Source: Kiritimatiellia bacterium
GTDB taxonomy: Bacteria > Verrucomicrobiota > Kiritimatiellia > UBA8416 > JAIOPI01
Direction of reading: 5' to 3'
Length of the DNA: 8,036 nucleotides
Assembly: GCA_028822745.1 (NCBI GenBank)
Contig: JAPKCZ010000073.1
Location: forward strand, 1 to 8,036
Part shown: positions 1-7,026 of the stretch, one piece after another
Position numbering within the stretch: the first letter of the stretch is position 1
How the letters are laid out: every line of letters starts with the position of its first letter
Program-made: the position numbers and the translations under genes
Notes under the pieces: model-generated
Told to the model about the DNA's origin: nothing
Seen by the model: the letters and a program-made list of their open reading frames with translations, nothing else
The model's database searches: none

Positions 1-674
1 CACACATACGCCTGACACCGATCATCGCCGAGGCCTATCGCGTGGCTCCCATGGCGATCACCTATCGCGATAATAGCAGCAGCCCGCCGCTGGAAGGTTG
101 GTTCGCGACGGAACCTCTCGATCTAAACCTGAAGCCGCCCGTTGCGGCCGACGATGCGTCGGTCATGGGCGAGGTTAACCCCCGCTGGGTCCGCCCTGAA
201 ACGCGCACCATCCTCATATGGATTGGAGCGGGTGTGCTCGGCGTCGCCTTGCTCGTTCTGTTATGGAAACTTGTTTCACGCGTCAAAGAAGAAGTTGCTC
301 TACGGCGCATGTCGCCGAAGGAGCGTGCCATGCGCGAACTCGCGACGCTGCTCAGGCGCGACCTGATTCACAGCAATCAGGTCAAAGAGTTTTACTTCGA
401 GCTGACGATGATTGTGCGTCGCTACATTGAACGCCAACACGGCGTGCGGGCACCGGAACAGACAACGGAAGAATTCCTCTCGGCCGTCAGTACGGACACG
501 CGCTTCACGGCCGATGTGATATCGCGTCTACGCGCCTTTCTACAGGCTGCCGATCTCGTTAAGTACGCGGCCTACAATCCTGATGCCGAGGGCATCGGCA
601 AGGCAACAGAGACGGCCACCGACTATATCGAACATGACGACGCCGCCACACCACAGGAAGGAGAGGCTGACTGA
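1..674 (+). CDS. BatD/DUF4381-like membrane protein, 3' part (5' end outside window)
   Basis: The reading frame is already open at the left edge (first whole codon at position 3), so this is the last 223 residues of a longer protein. The in-frame GTG at 42 and ATG at 51 are not credible starts because they would cut into a beta-sandwich ectodomain, whose end is visible as TPIIAEAYRVAP and a closing TEPLDLNLKPP strand. One membrane helix follows (about nt 207-275, TILIWIGAGVLGVALLVLLW), then a positively charged cytoplasmic helical domain with the family pattern MSPKERAMRELATLLRR, FYFELTMIVRRYIE, PEQTTEEFL and DLVKYAAYNPDAEG. Such proteins sit between the DUF58 gene and batA in Bat operons; no enzymatic activity is known. 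The TGA stop overlaps the batA ATG by one base (TGATG), which suggests translational coupling. Family placement is confident; the exact subfamily name is less so. Confidence 0.85.
   Translation, partial: HIRLTPIIAEAYRVAPMAITYRDNSSSPPLEGWFATEPLDLNLKPPVAADDASVMGEVNPRWVRPETRTILIWIGAGVLGVALLVLLWKLVSRVKEEVALRRMSPKERAMRELATLLRRDLIHSNQVKEFYFELTMIVRRYIERQHGVRAPEQTTEEFLSAVSTDTRFTADVISRLRAFLQAADLVKYAAYNPDAEGIGKATETATDYIEHDDAATPQEGEAD
655..663 (+). promoter_or_regulatory. Shine-Dalgarno site for batA
   Basis: AGGAAGGAG ends 10 bases before the ATG at 674 and lies inside the last codons of the upstream gene. Together with the TGATG overlap it supports 674 as the batA start. Confidence 0.7.
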
Positions 675-1711
675 TGTTTCGATTTGCAAGCCCACTCCTC
701 TTCGTTTTGCTCATCCCGCTTCTCGTGGCGGCCTGGCGTGTCTATCGGCGCAGCATCACAAAGGCCTACCTGTTTTCACCGACCCACAGCATGGGATCGA
801 TGCGGCGTAGTTGGCGAATCGCCCTAACCGGCACCCTTCCGTTTCTCACGCTGATCGGTATGGCGCTGAGTATCATCGCGCTAGCACGTCCCCAAACCAT
901 ACTATCCATCACCAAGCAAACGCAGGACGTTATTGCCGTGCAAATGGTCGTCGACGTTTCAGGCTCGATGAAGGCCCTTGATCTCTCGGACATGAAACCG
1001 AACGGTGAAATTCTACGTCCCAAAACGCGTCTGGATGTCGTCAAAGCCATGTTTGAACGATTTGTGGACTCGCGCCCGGATGACCTCATTGGTCTTGTTA
1101 CATTCGGTGGTTTCGCCACGACGCGATGTCCTTTGACAACGGATCACGACGTCTTGCGCCATGTCTTGAGTGGTGTACACCTGCCCAAGGCGAACGAAAT
1201 CATCGACGATGAAGAAATGTTGACCGCCATTGGTGACGGGTTGGCAACCGGCGCGGCCCGTATGCGTGAATCCGAGTCCAAATCTCGCATCATGGTTTTG
1301 CTCAGCGACGGTGAGTCCAATACGGGCATCATCGAACCCGCAGACGCGGTACGTGCGGCGTCTGAACTGGGCATTAAAGTGTACACCATCGGCGTTGGCT
1401 CCACGGGCACCGCCAACGTAATGCAAAAGGATCGCTTTGGCCGTGACGTGCTCGCCACGATGCGCGTCGAGCTCGATGAAGAGGAACTCAAGATGATCGC
1501 GGCTCAAACAGGGGGCCGCTACTTCAACGTGCGCGATGAAGACGGATTGAAGGCCGCACTCGAAGACATTGATTCGCTCGAAAAAACCACGATCGAGCGC
1601 GAACACTTCCATCATTACGACGAACGCTTCCCTTACTTTCTGATTCCCGGCCTGGCCTTGATTGTGTTCGGCACGGGATTAAACATGCTGACATGCCGGC
1701 GACTCCTATAA
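674..1711 (+). CDS. batA: BatA: membrane-anchored VWA-domain (MIDAS) protein
   Basis: This 345-residue protein has the standard length and layout of BatA. The N terminus carries two membrane helices (about residues 5-22 and 53-70, the second ending in the family hallmark LARPQ). A VWA domain follows, expected in the periplasm, at about residues 86-280. Its metal-ion-dependent adhesion site is complete: DVSGS at D94/S96/S98, the threonine in CPLT at T155, and the aspartate in LLSDGE at D212. A final helix (about 321-340) precedes a short basic end, TCRRLL. MIDAS domains bind Mg2+ or similar ions to hold protein partners, so a ligand-binding role in a Bat complex is expected; the partner is unknown. 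The ATG at 674 has a good Shine-Dalgarno and overlaps the previous stop. The TAA stop overlaps an ATG at 1711 that opens a mini-ORF leading to batB. Nothing is missing or broken. Confidence 0.94.
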   Translation: MFRFASPLLFVLLIPLLVAAWRVYRRSITKAYLFSPTHSMGSMRRSWRIALTGTLPFLTLIGMALSIIALARPQTILSITKQTQDVIAVQMVVDVSGSMKALDLSDMKPNGEILRPKTRLDVVKAMFERFVDSRPDDLIGLVTFGGFATTRCPLTTDHDVLRHVLSGVHLPKANEIIDDEEMLTAIGDGLATGAARMRESESKSRIMVLLSDGESNTGIIEPADAVRAASELGIKVYTIGVGSTGTANVMQKDRFGRDVLATMRVELDEEELKMIAAQTGGRYFNVRDEDGLKAALEDIDSLEKTTIEREHFHHYDERFPYFLIPGLALIVFGTGLNMLTCRRLL

Positions 1712-1737
1712 TGCCTGCTCGAAACCAGAGAATTTGA
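1711..1737 (+). other. Eight-codon mini-ORF bridging batA and batB
   Basis: ATG at 1711-1713 overlaps the batA stop (TAATG). Eight codons later (MPARNQRI) the frame closes with TGA at 1735-1737, which overlaps the batB ATG at 1737 (TGATG). Both junctions have the geometry used for termination-reinitiation, so the 25-base gap could be crossed by a ribosome without release. Coupling is inferred from geometry only. The ATG has no strong ribosome site of its own, and the arrangement could be chance. Confidence 0.4.
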
Positions 1738-4388
1738 TGGAATTCACAAATCCAAAACTGCTTCTTCTCATCTGGGTGACACCATTGCTCGCCTTCTGGT
1801 GGATATGGGCTCAGCGAAAGCGCGAAAGCGCACTGGCTTCATTCATGTCGGCTCAGATGCAGGCAAAATTGGCTCCAACATCAGGAAGCGCACGCATGCG
1901 CTGGCAAATCGCCTTGTTGGTTTTCGGCCTGCTTCTTTCCATCGCGTCCCTTTCGCGACCCCAATGGGGCGAACGGGAAGAAACGGTTTATCAGCGTGGA
2001 CGCGACGTGATTATTGCATTGGATGTATCTCGTTCCATGCTGGCAAACGATGTGCACCCCAACAGACTTGCGCGCGCCAAGATCGACCTTGTCGACCTAA
2101 TCAAAGAACTGCGCGGCGATCGCGCGGGGCTGATGGCCTTTCGCCGCGACGCGCAGGTTATTTGTCCACTAACCACGGACTATGCTTTTCTTCGGCACGC
2201 ACTCGAAGGGTGTGGATTGCATTCTGCTGCGCCAGGCGAAACGGACATCGGCGGCGCCATAACGACCGCCACGCAATCCTTCGACATTGAATCCGGCAGC
2301 CATCGCGTCATTGTCCTGATCTCAGATGGCGAAGACCTCGCGGGGGCGGCCATTACTGCCGCTGAGGCTGCAGCGGAAAAGGGCGTCGTGATATTCACCG
2401 TCGGCCTCGGTAGCGACAAGGGCTCGCAGATCCCGACGCCGGACGAATCAACCAAGGTCATGCAGCATCAGAGAAAAGCCGTCATCACACGACTCCAGAA
2501 CGAAACACTCGATCGCATCGCAAACATCACGGGTGGAGCCTATGTGCCCATCGCAACCGCGAGTACGGCCAGCCACACACTTGGCGACATCTACCAACAA
2601 CATCTTGTGAATGTGAGTGTACAGGACCTGGAAGAGACACGTAAGTTTCGGCGCGTTGAGCGCTTCCAGTGGCCGCTGCTCCCAGCCCTACTCTGCTTCA
2701 TCGCCGCGGCCGTGCTTTCCCGTGGTCGACTCGCGACTCTATCGAAACGCACCGCCCTGTTGCTCCTCATAGGCACGACGTCGCTCGCACAGCGATCACA
2801 CGCACAGACGAACGACCTCTCGAATACGAATGCACCTTCAATCAATCTGAAAGACATCCCCCCCGGGCGCAGCGGCGCTCGAATCGCTCAATCTTACTTT
2901 CGCAATGGCGACTTTGCCGCGGCGGCTGCCGCCTACGAACGCGCGGCTGAAACGGCAACCCGGGACTCCGCTCGCGCCTTCCGCTTCAACGCCGCCATCA
3001 GTTTGTACAAATCGGGTGAGTTCTCCTCGGCTCTAGACATTTTGTCGGATCTGGCCAGAAACGCCGATAATAGCGACATGGCAGATATTGAGAAGGCTCT
3101 GGGCTTATGCGCTTATGAGGCCGCACAGGCCACGGCAAGCGAAACACCGGACGATTTGTCCGAACGCGCCGACCTGCTACGTGAAGCGGGCGAAGCGTTT
3201 CGCCGAGCGGCGCGTCTATCCGCAGCGGACGAGCAAGACGAATCCAATTTGGCCATCACACTCTCCGAGCTAAAAACGGCGGCCGAGAATGCGCATATCA
3301 CGCAAATGATGCAAAAGCATCAGGATTCCTCGCCCGCGCAGATCGCCGCGGAAATGCTGGCCAATCAACGGCGCATCAGGCAAGGGATTGCGGCAGCAAC
3401 GACCAACATGACGCCATCGCGTATTGACGAATTCGAATCACTGGCGGTGCTCCAAAAAGAAAACGCCGACATCTGGATCCCACTCAAAGGAAAGCTCCTC
3501 GAAGCAGCCGGACAAGATGGCAGCCCCGATGCACAAAAGCAATTGGCGCAACTGAACCAACAGATCGAAGCGACACGACAGAACATGCTGGATGCATCCC
3601 AACAGCTCAACCATCTCAAAACCGACTCTAACGAACTATCGGACATGAGTGAGGCAGCAGTTTATCAACTTTTTAAAGCATTCGCACCGCACGACATGCT
3701 CCTACAAGAAGAAATCCGACAGCAGTCCAATTGCGTCAACTGGACCACCTCACCCGCGTCTGCCCCGGTAGCGGGAAAGGCCTTCCTTGAGGCCGTACAA
3801 GGCGAAGCACGATCATTAACCGATATTTTCAAAGCACGTTTTGAACAGGCCCTCAAGCAAATGCAACAGCAGATGGATGCGGCGCAAACGGCCGGCCCCG
3901 AAGCCGACGCAGCAGCACCACCAGCAGGAGGCGGCCTAGACGAAGATACGATACGCCAAATTAACGAACTGCTGCGCCTAGCGACGGCGTCACAGGATGA
4001 GGCACTCAGCAACATTAAACGCTCAGCCACGAAACCCGCCTCCTACTCAGCGCGCGAGGCGCATCAACACCTCGTCGAGATCCAAAAACTGTTGCCCAGG
4101 CAAGACGATCAGCAGCAACAGCAAGATCAGCAGCAGAACCAAGATCAGCAACAACAGGACGAGCAACCACCGGAAGAACAAGAACAGAATCCAGAGTCGC
4201 AACCCGAAAACGCGCCTCAGAACGAGACGAACGAAACACAAACGGCCGAAAGCGAGGCAGAGGATATGTTGCCCGAGGACATCGAAAAGCTTCTCGAGCG
4301 TGCGCTGCGACGTGAAAAAGAACATGAACAGGAACGACGCAAGCACTTCAATCGCATTCCGGTCGCCCCCATGAAGCGAGACTGGTAA
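1737..4388 (+). CDS. batB: BatB-BatC fusion: VWA domain plus TPR and Gln-rich tail
   Basis: The 883-residue product fits BatB joined in frame to BatC. ATG 1737 is preferred over the TTG at 1734: it overlaps the preceding mini-ORF stop and has AGAG at 1727-1730. BatB part: helices at about 8-24 and 58-73 (ending SLSRPQWG), VWA domain about 88-290 with a full MIDAS (D96/S98/S100 in DVSRS, T146 in CPLT, D197 in LISDGED), and a helix at about 310-328. Next comes a short basic loop and a signal-peptide-like segment (about 339-357, ending SHAQ). BatC part: TPR-like helices at about 380-440 (SYFRNGDFAAAAAAYERA, then FNAAISLYKSGEFSSAL), a long helical stretch to about 785 with coiled-coil character near 595-640, a Gln/Asp/Glu-rich tract (about 789-842) and a charged helix ending KRDW. 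Topology by positive-inside charge puts VWA, TPR and tail in the periplasm. VWA-TPR fusions are known in Bat operons; the unassigned middle makes this one unusually long. Confidence 0.9.
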   Translation: MEFTNPKLLLLIWVTPLLAFWWIWAQRKRESALASFMSAQMQAKLAPTSGSARMRWQIALLVFGLLLSIASLSRPQWGEREETVYQRGRDVIIALDVSRSMLANDVHPNRLARAKIDLVDLIKELRGDRAGLMAFRRDAQVICPLTTDYAFLRHALEGCGLHSAAPGETDIGGAITTATQSFDIESGSHRVIVLISDGEDLAGAAITAAEAAAEKGVVIFTVGLGSDKGSQIPTPDESTKVMQHQRKAVITRLQNETLDRIANITGGAYVPIATASTASHTLGDIYQQHLVNVSVQDLEETRKFRRVERFQWPLLPALLCFIAAAVLSRGRLATLSKRTALLLLIGTTSLAQRSHAQTNDLSNTNAPSINLKDIPPGRSGARIAQSYFRNGDFAAAAAAYERAAETATRDSARAFRFNAAISLYKSGEFSSALDILSDLARNADNSDMADIEKALGLCAYEAAQATASETPDDLSERADLLREAGEAFRRAARLSAADEQDESNLAITLSELKTAAENAHITQMMQKHQDSSPAQIAAEMLANQRRIRQGIAAATTNMTPSRIDEFESLAVLQKENADIWIPLKGKLLEAAGQDGSPDAQKQLAQLNQQIEATRQNMLDASQQLNHLKTDSNELSDMSEAAVYQLFKAFAPHDMLLQEEIRQQSNCVNWTTSPASAPVAGKAFLEAVQGEARSLTDIFKARFEQALKQMQQQMDAAQTAGPEADAAAPPAGGGLDEDTIRQINELLRLATASQDEALSNIKRSATKPASYSAREAHQHLVEIQKLLPRQDDQQQQQDQQQNQDQQQQDEQPPEEQEQNPESQPENAPQNETNETQTAESEAEDMLPEDIEKLLERALRREKEHEQERRKHFNRIPVAPMKRDW
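4104..4157 (+). repeat. Three tandem imperfect 18-bp repeats encoding a Gln/Asp tract
   Basis: Three adjacent 18-base units lie at 4104-4121, 4122-4139 and 4140-4157. They share the core GATCAGCA and differ at a few positions. They are in frame with batBC and encode the six-residue units DDQQQQ, QDQQQN and QDQQQQ, in the low-complexity tail of the BatC part. A multiple-of-three unit length would preserve the frame if copy number changed. Gln-rich tails are common in BatC, so the composition is expected; the clear nucleotide period is the noteworthy part. Confidence 0.75.
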
Positions 4389-4443
4389 ATCTTGTGACCG
4401 CGTGACATGACGCGTCTTATCGAGGTCCCACCTGAATACAACC
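4389..4443 (+). promoter_or_regulatory. Largest intergenic gap; weak promoter-like site with inverted repeat
   Basis: This 55-base gap is the only substantial non-coding stretch in the window. It holds TTGTGA (4392-4397) and TCTTAT (4415-4420), each matching four of six bases of the sigma-70 consensus, separated by 17 bases. The spacer contains an inverted repeat, CGCGT (4399-4403) and ACGCG (4410-4414), around GACATG. The five-pair stem has no T-run after it, so it is not a convincing intrinsic terminator. It might be an internal promoter or operator, but matches this weak also occur by chance. No clear ribosome site precedes the next ATG: the nearest purine run, GAGG at 4422-4425, is 18 bases away. 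Confidence 0.2.
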
Positions 4444-7026
4444 ATGATCAACCGACGAAACATACCGTTCCGTTTTTCGGCCACCCTATTGATGGCGGTG
4501 CTATGGTCGACATTCAGCGCAGTCGCACAGAAACCAGGCATTGAGGTTCAGCTCGATCGTGATGCGGTGTTTGTTGGCGATCCCGCGACGTTGATCGTGA
4601 CGCTTTCGGGTCGGCGGGGCATCCCAAAGCCTACGGTTCCTCACGTCGATGGTCTCGAAATTTCACTTGTCGCAGATCAACCGGGGCACGTTGTGTCCAT
4701 CCACAACTTCAAGAAGGTTGAAAGCTTCAATCGAAAACTTGTCTACCGCGTCGTTCCCCAACGGGAAGGAACGTTCCAAATCGGCCCCGTTAAAGCCAAA
4801 GTGCAGGGGCACGCCCTTGTCCACAAAGGGGTCTCACTGAACGTGCACGGCGAAGAGGAACAGGACCTCGTCTTTCTAGAACTTAGTAGTACGCGAAACA
4901 CCGTGATGGTCGACGAGCCCTTCCAGATCAAATTTACCATTTTCATCAAACGTATCTCCGGAGCCTACCGAAACCACGACCCAATTAATCCAGAGCGTGC
5001 CCCGCACCTCACCTTAAGTTTTCTTGATGGCATGCCCGATGGATTGGTTCAGCCAGATATCAGAGCGGTGCTTCAAAAGGCGCTGGTAGAAAAATCCAAC
5101 ACCTCTGGTTTTCGCGTGAACGACTTCACCACGCGTAACAATCCATTTAGTATGTTTTCGATCGACCCACTGTCCAGATCACGTGATGCGAAGTTCAGGT
5201 TCCCAAGGCAGACCGTCCAACGCGCCAACGGCCTCTTCTACGCCTATGTACTAAAGCTGGAATACCGCGCAGATAATGAAGGCCACTACACGTTCAAAGC
5301 GCCCGCATTCAAAGGCGACGTTATCATCTCAGCCGATTCCGGGGGACGTGTCAAAACGCGACCCGTCATGACGACAGGAACGGCGTTGACCATCGAGGTC
5401 ACTCCACCCCCCCTGGAAGGACGCCCGGAAAGCTTTATCGGCGTCATTGGAAGCAACCTCACAGCCCGTGCATCGCTGGACACGCAAACCTGCAATGTAG
5501 GTGACCCGTTGACGCTGTCACTGGACATTGATGGCGACATCAGCCTTAAGAACATGGAGCCGCCCCGACTGGATCAGCACGACGAATTGACCCGACGTTT
5601 TCGTGTTTACAGCGACTCAATTCAAACAGAGTCACGCGCGACGGGAAAAACGTACCGTTACACCATCCGCCCTAAAGAACATGGCACCTACGAACTACCA
5701 TCCATCGACATCGCCTGCTTTGACGTGCAAAAGCGGACATATCACGTCGTCAAAACGGAGCCCATTCCGTTTCGCGCACAGAAGGTGGCTGAAATTGCCT
5801 CAGACTGGGTCTTGAGCGAATCAACCAATCGCGCGAGTCGCCTACTTATCTCCAGCACGGGCGCCGCCACGCCGGCCCCCATGACCATCGTGACGCGCGG
5901 GGCAGTACCTGATCGCATTTTTGATCCACGTTTTCATCTCGGCATTGCAGGCATCGGGCCAGCCTGCTGCCTGCTTTCCCTGCTTTTGCTTGGTTCGCGG
6001 CGGGCAACGAGGCGTTTACATTTTGGAGGCAAACGCCGCAACGCCGCTCGCCGCGCCATAAGACGCCTTCAATCGAAAGCCGAATCCGATCAATCAGGGC
6101 CTGTTCCAGAGGTGCTGGCGGATTATTTAAAAACGCGCCTGCACCTTGACCAGCGTCCACAAACACCAGCAGAAGTTTCCTCCGTACTGAAGTCGCAACA
6201 ACGCGTGGATGAGGATATGGGGCGAGACTTTGTGCAGATATTTGAAACGGCGTTCAACGCGCAGTTTTCGCAACAGCCCCTACAGTCTGACACGGCGGCC
6301 TTAATCGAATCCGCCATTGAGATCATCACGCGATTTGAGAAACGGTTAGCAAAACCACGGCGCGGACCCGCCCGCACGATTGCCGTATTCATTTTGGCGA
6401 TGCACACCGTCGTGCCCGCGTCGCTAGCCGCAGGACACACCATCGAACAACAGTTCATGTGGGACGAAGCCAACACTGCTCTCGCAAGGGCACGAACGCC
6501 TGCGGAGTTTTTAAATGCGTCACGGCGTTACGAGACCATGTTGGCCGCCGGGGTCATCAATGGTCCGGTGCTTTACAATTTGGGCACAGCGCGGCTTCAA
6601 GCCAAGCAGCATACCGAAGCGCTTGATGCCCTCAATCGAGCAGAGCGGTACGCCGGCACCAGTCGTGACATTGTACGCAACATGTCCATCGCAGCTTCAG
6701 AATCGCTTAGGGATGGCGACACCGCATCGTCGTGGTGGCGCATTCCGTTTTTCTGGCATTTTGCACTTTCAGGTCATATTCGTATCAGCATTGCAGCCGG
6801 AGCATTTTCACTCTGTTGGTTCGCCATTCTGTTTTTGCGTTTTGGTGCGGCGGGCGTTGGGCGCCCACTGCTGGCTCTGGCCCTGCTGGCTTTTTCTGTA
6901 TTTGGCACTAGTGCGCTGATCACGCTCTATGCCGAGCAGGCAGAAGCCATCCCAAAAGCGTCGCCAGACGCCGCGGATGAGCGCGCTCTACACCAGCGCG
7001 CGCCCGCAAAGGAGGCACAGCCATGA
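4444..7026 (+). CDS. batD: BatD-BatE fusion: BatD ectodomain, cytoplasmic module, TPR and membrane hairpin
   Basis: This 860-residue protein begins with a signal peptide (MINRR, hydrophobic core, AVA|Q cleavage near 28). BatD beta-sandwich domains fill about 29-445: IEVQLDRDAVFVGDPATLIV, then DLVFLELSSTRNTVMVDEP, then the BatD hallmark FIGVIGSNLTARASLDTQTC (331-350) with VGDPLTLSLDIDGD. A helix at about 499-517 is followed by a strongly basic stretch and a cytoplasmic helical module (about 518-640; DYLKTRLHLDQRPQTPAEVS). A second hydrophobic segment (645-663, ending SLAAG) resembles an embedded signal peptide. Next is a BatE-like TPR region (about 665-770; GPVLYNLGTARLQAKQHTEA, then RDIVRNMSIAASES). 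Two more helices (781-798, 808-829) and a 31-residue tail finish the protein. Charges place the ectodomain and TPR in the periplasm and the middle module in the cytoplasm. The SH3-like end of many BatE proteins is absent. ATG 4444 is the only ordinary start before the ectodomain, since TGA at 4408 closes the frame upstream; its ribosome site is poor. Confidence 0.88.
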   Translation: MINRRNIPFRFSATLLMAVLWSTFSAVAQKPGIEVQLDRDAVFVGDPATLIVTLSGRRGIPKPTVPHVDGLEISLVADQPGHVVSIHNFKKVESFNRKLVYRVVPQREGTFQIGPVKAKVQGHALVHKGVSLNVHGEEEQDLVFLELSSTRNTVMVDEPFQIKFTIFIKRISGAYRNHDPINPERAPHLTLSFLDGMPDGLVQPDIRAVLQKALVEKSNTSGFRVNDFTTRNNPFSMFSIDPLSRSRDAKFRFPRQTVQRANGLFYAYVLKLEYRADNEGHYTFKAPAFKGDVIISADSGGRVKTRPVMTTGTALTIEVTPPPLEGRPESFIGVIGSNLTARASLDTQTCNVGDPLTLSLDIDGDISLKNMEPPRLDQHDELTRRFRVYSDSIQTESRATGKTYRYTIRPKEHGTYELPSIDIACFDVQKRTYHVVKTEPIPFRAQKVAEIASDWVLSESTNRASRLLISSTGAATPAPMTIVTRGAVPDRIFDPRFHLGIAGIGPACCLLSLLLLGSRRATRRLHFGGKRRNAARRAIRRLQSKAESDQSGPVPEVLADYLKTRLHLDQRPQTPAEVSSVLKSQQRVDEDMGRDFVQIFETAFNAQFSQQPLQSDTAALIESAIEIITRFEKRLAKPRRGPARTIAVFILAMHTVVPASLAAGHTIEQQFMWDEANTALARARTPAEFLNASRRYETMLAAGVINGPVLYNLGTARLQAKQHTEALDALNRAERYAGTSRDIVRNMSIAASESLRDGDTASSWWRIPFFWHFALSGHIRISIAAGAFSLCWFAILFLRFGAAGVGRPLLALALLAFSVFGTSALITLYAEQAEAIPKASPDAADERALHQRAPAKEAQP
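7008..7015 (+). promoter_or_regulatory. Strong Shine-Dalgarno for the second batD-like gene
   Basis: AAAGGAGG ends seven bases before ATG 7023 and is embedded in the last codons of batDE. It is the best ribosome site in the window. With the ATGA stop/start overlap it fixes the start of the next gene even though that gene has no stop in view. Confidence 0.8.

Noticed and set aside
42..674. Start of the first gene at GTG 42 or ATG 51
   Set aside because: The frame stays open to the window edge with ectodomain-like residues upstream of 42, so the gene is truncated by the window.
1013..1615. 200-codon open frame on the minus strand opposite batA
   Set aside because: The product has no recognisable domain, lies fully within a clear BatA coding sequence, and fits the antisense shadow of a biased reading frame.
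1734..1736. TTG 1734 as the batB start
   Set aside because: The ATG at 1737 directly follows, overlaps the mini-ORF stop and is the stronger codon.
2858..2864. Seven-C tract at the BatB-BatC joint, and another at 5407-5413 in batDE, as phase-variation sites
   Set aside because: At this base composition about one 7-C run is expected by chance in 8 kb, and the runs encode ordinary proline codons. Slippage is possible but unsupported.
4399..4414. CGCGT/ACGCG hairpin as an intrinsic terminator
   Set aside because: The stem is only five pairs and no T-run follows.
4047..4541. 164-codon minus-strand frame with hydrophobic Leu/Val runs
   Set aside because: The Leu/Val runs are the reverse complement of the Gln/Asp/Asn codons in the BatC tail, so it is a shadow and not a membrane protein.
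4407..4544. 45-codon ORF starting in the batBC-batDE gap
   Set aside because: It has no ribosome site and no recognisable sequence, runs into batDE in another frame, and its stop does not meet a start codon.
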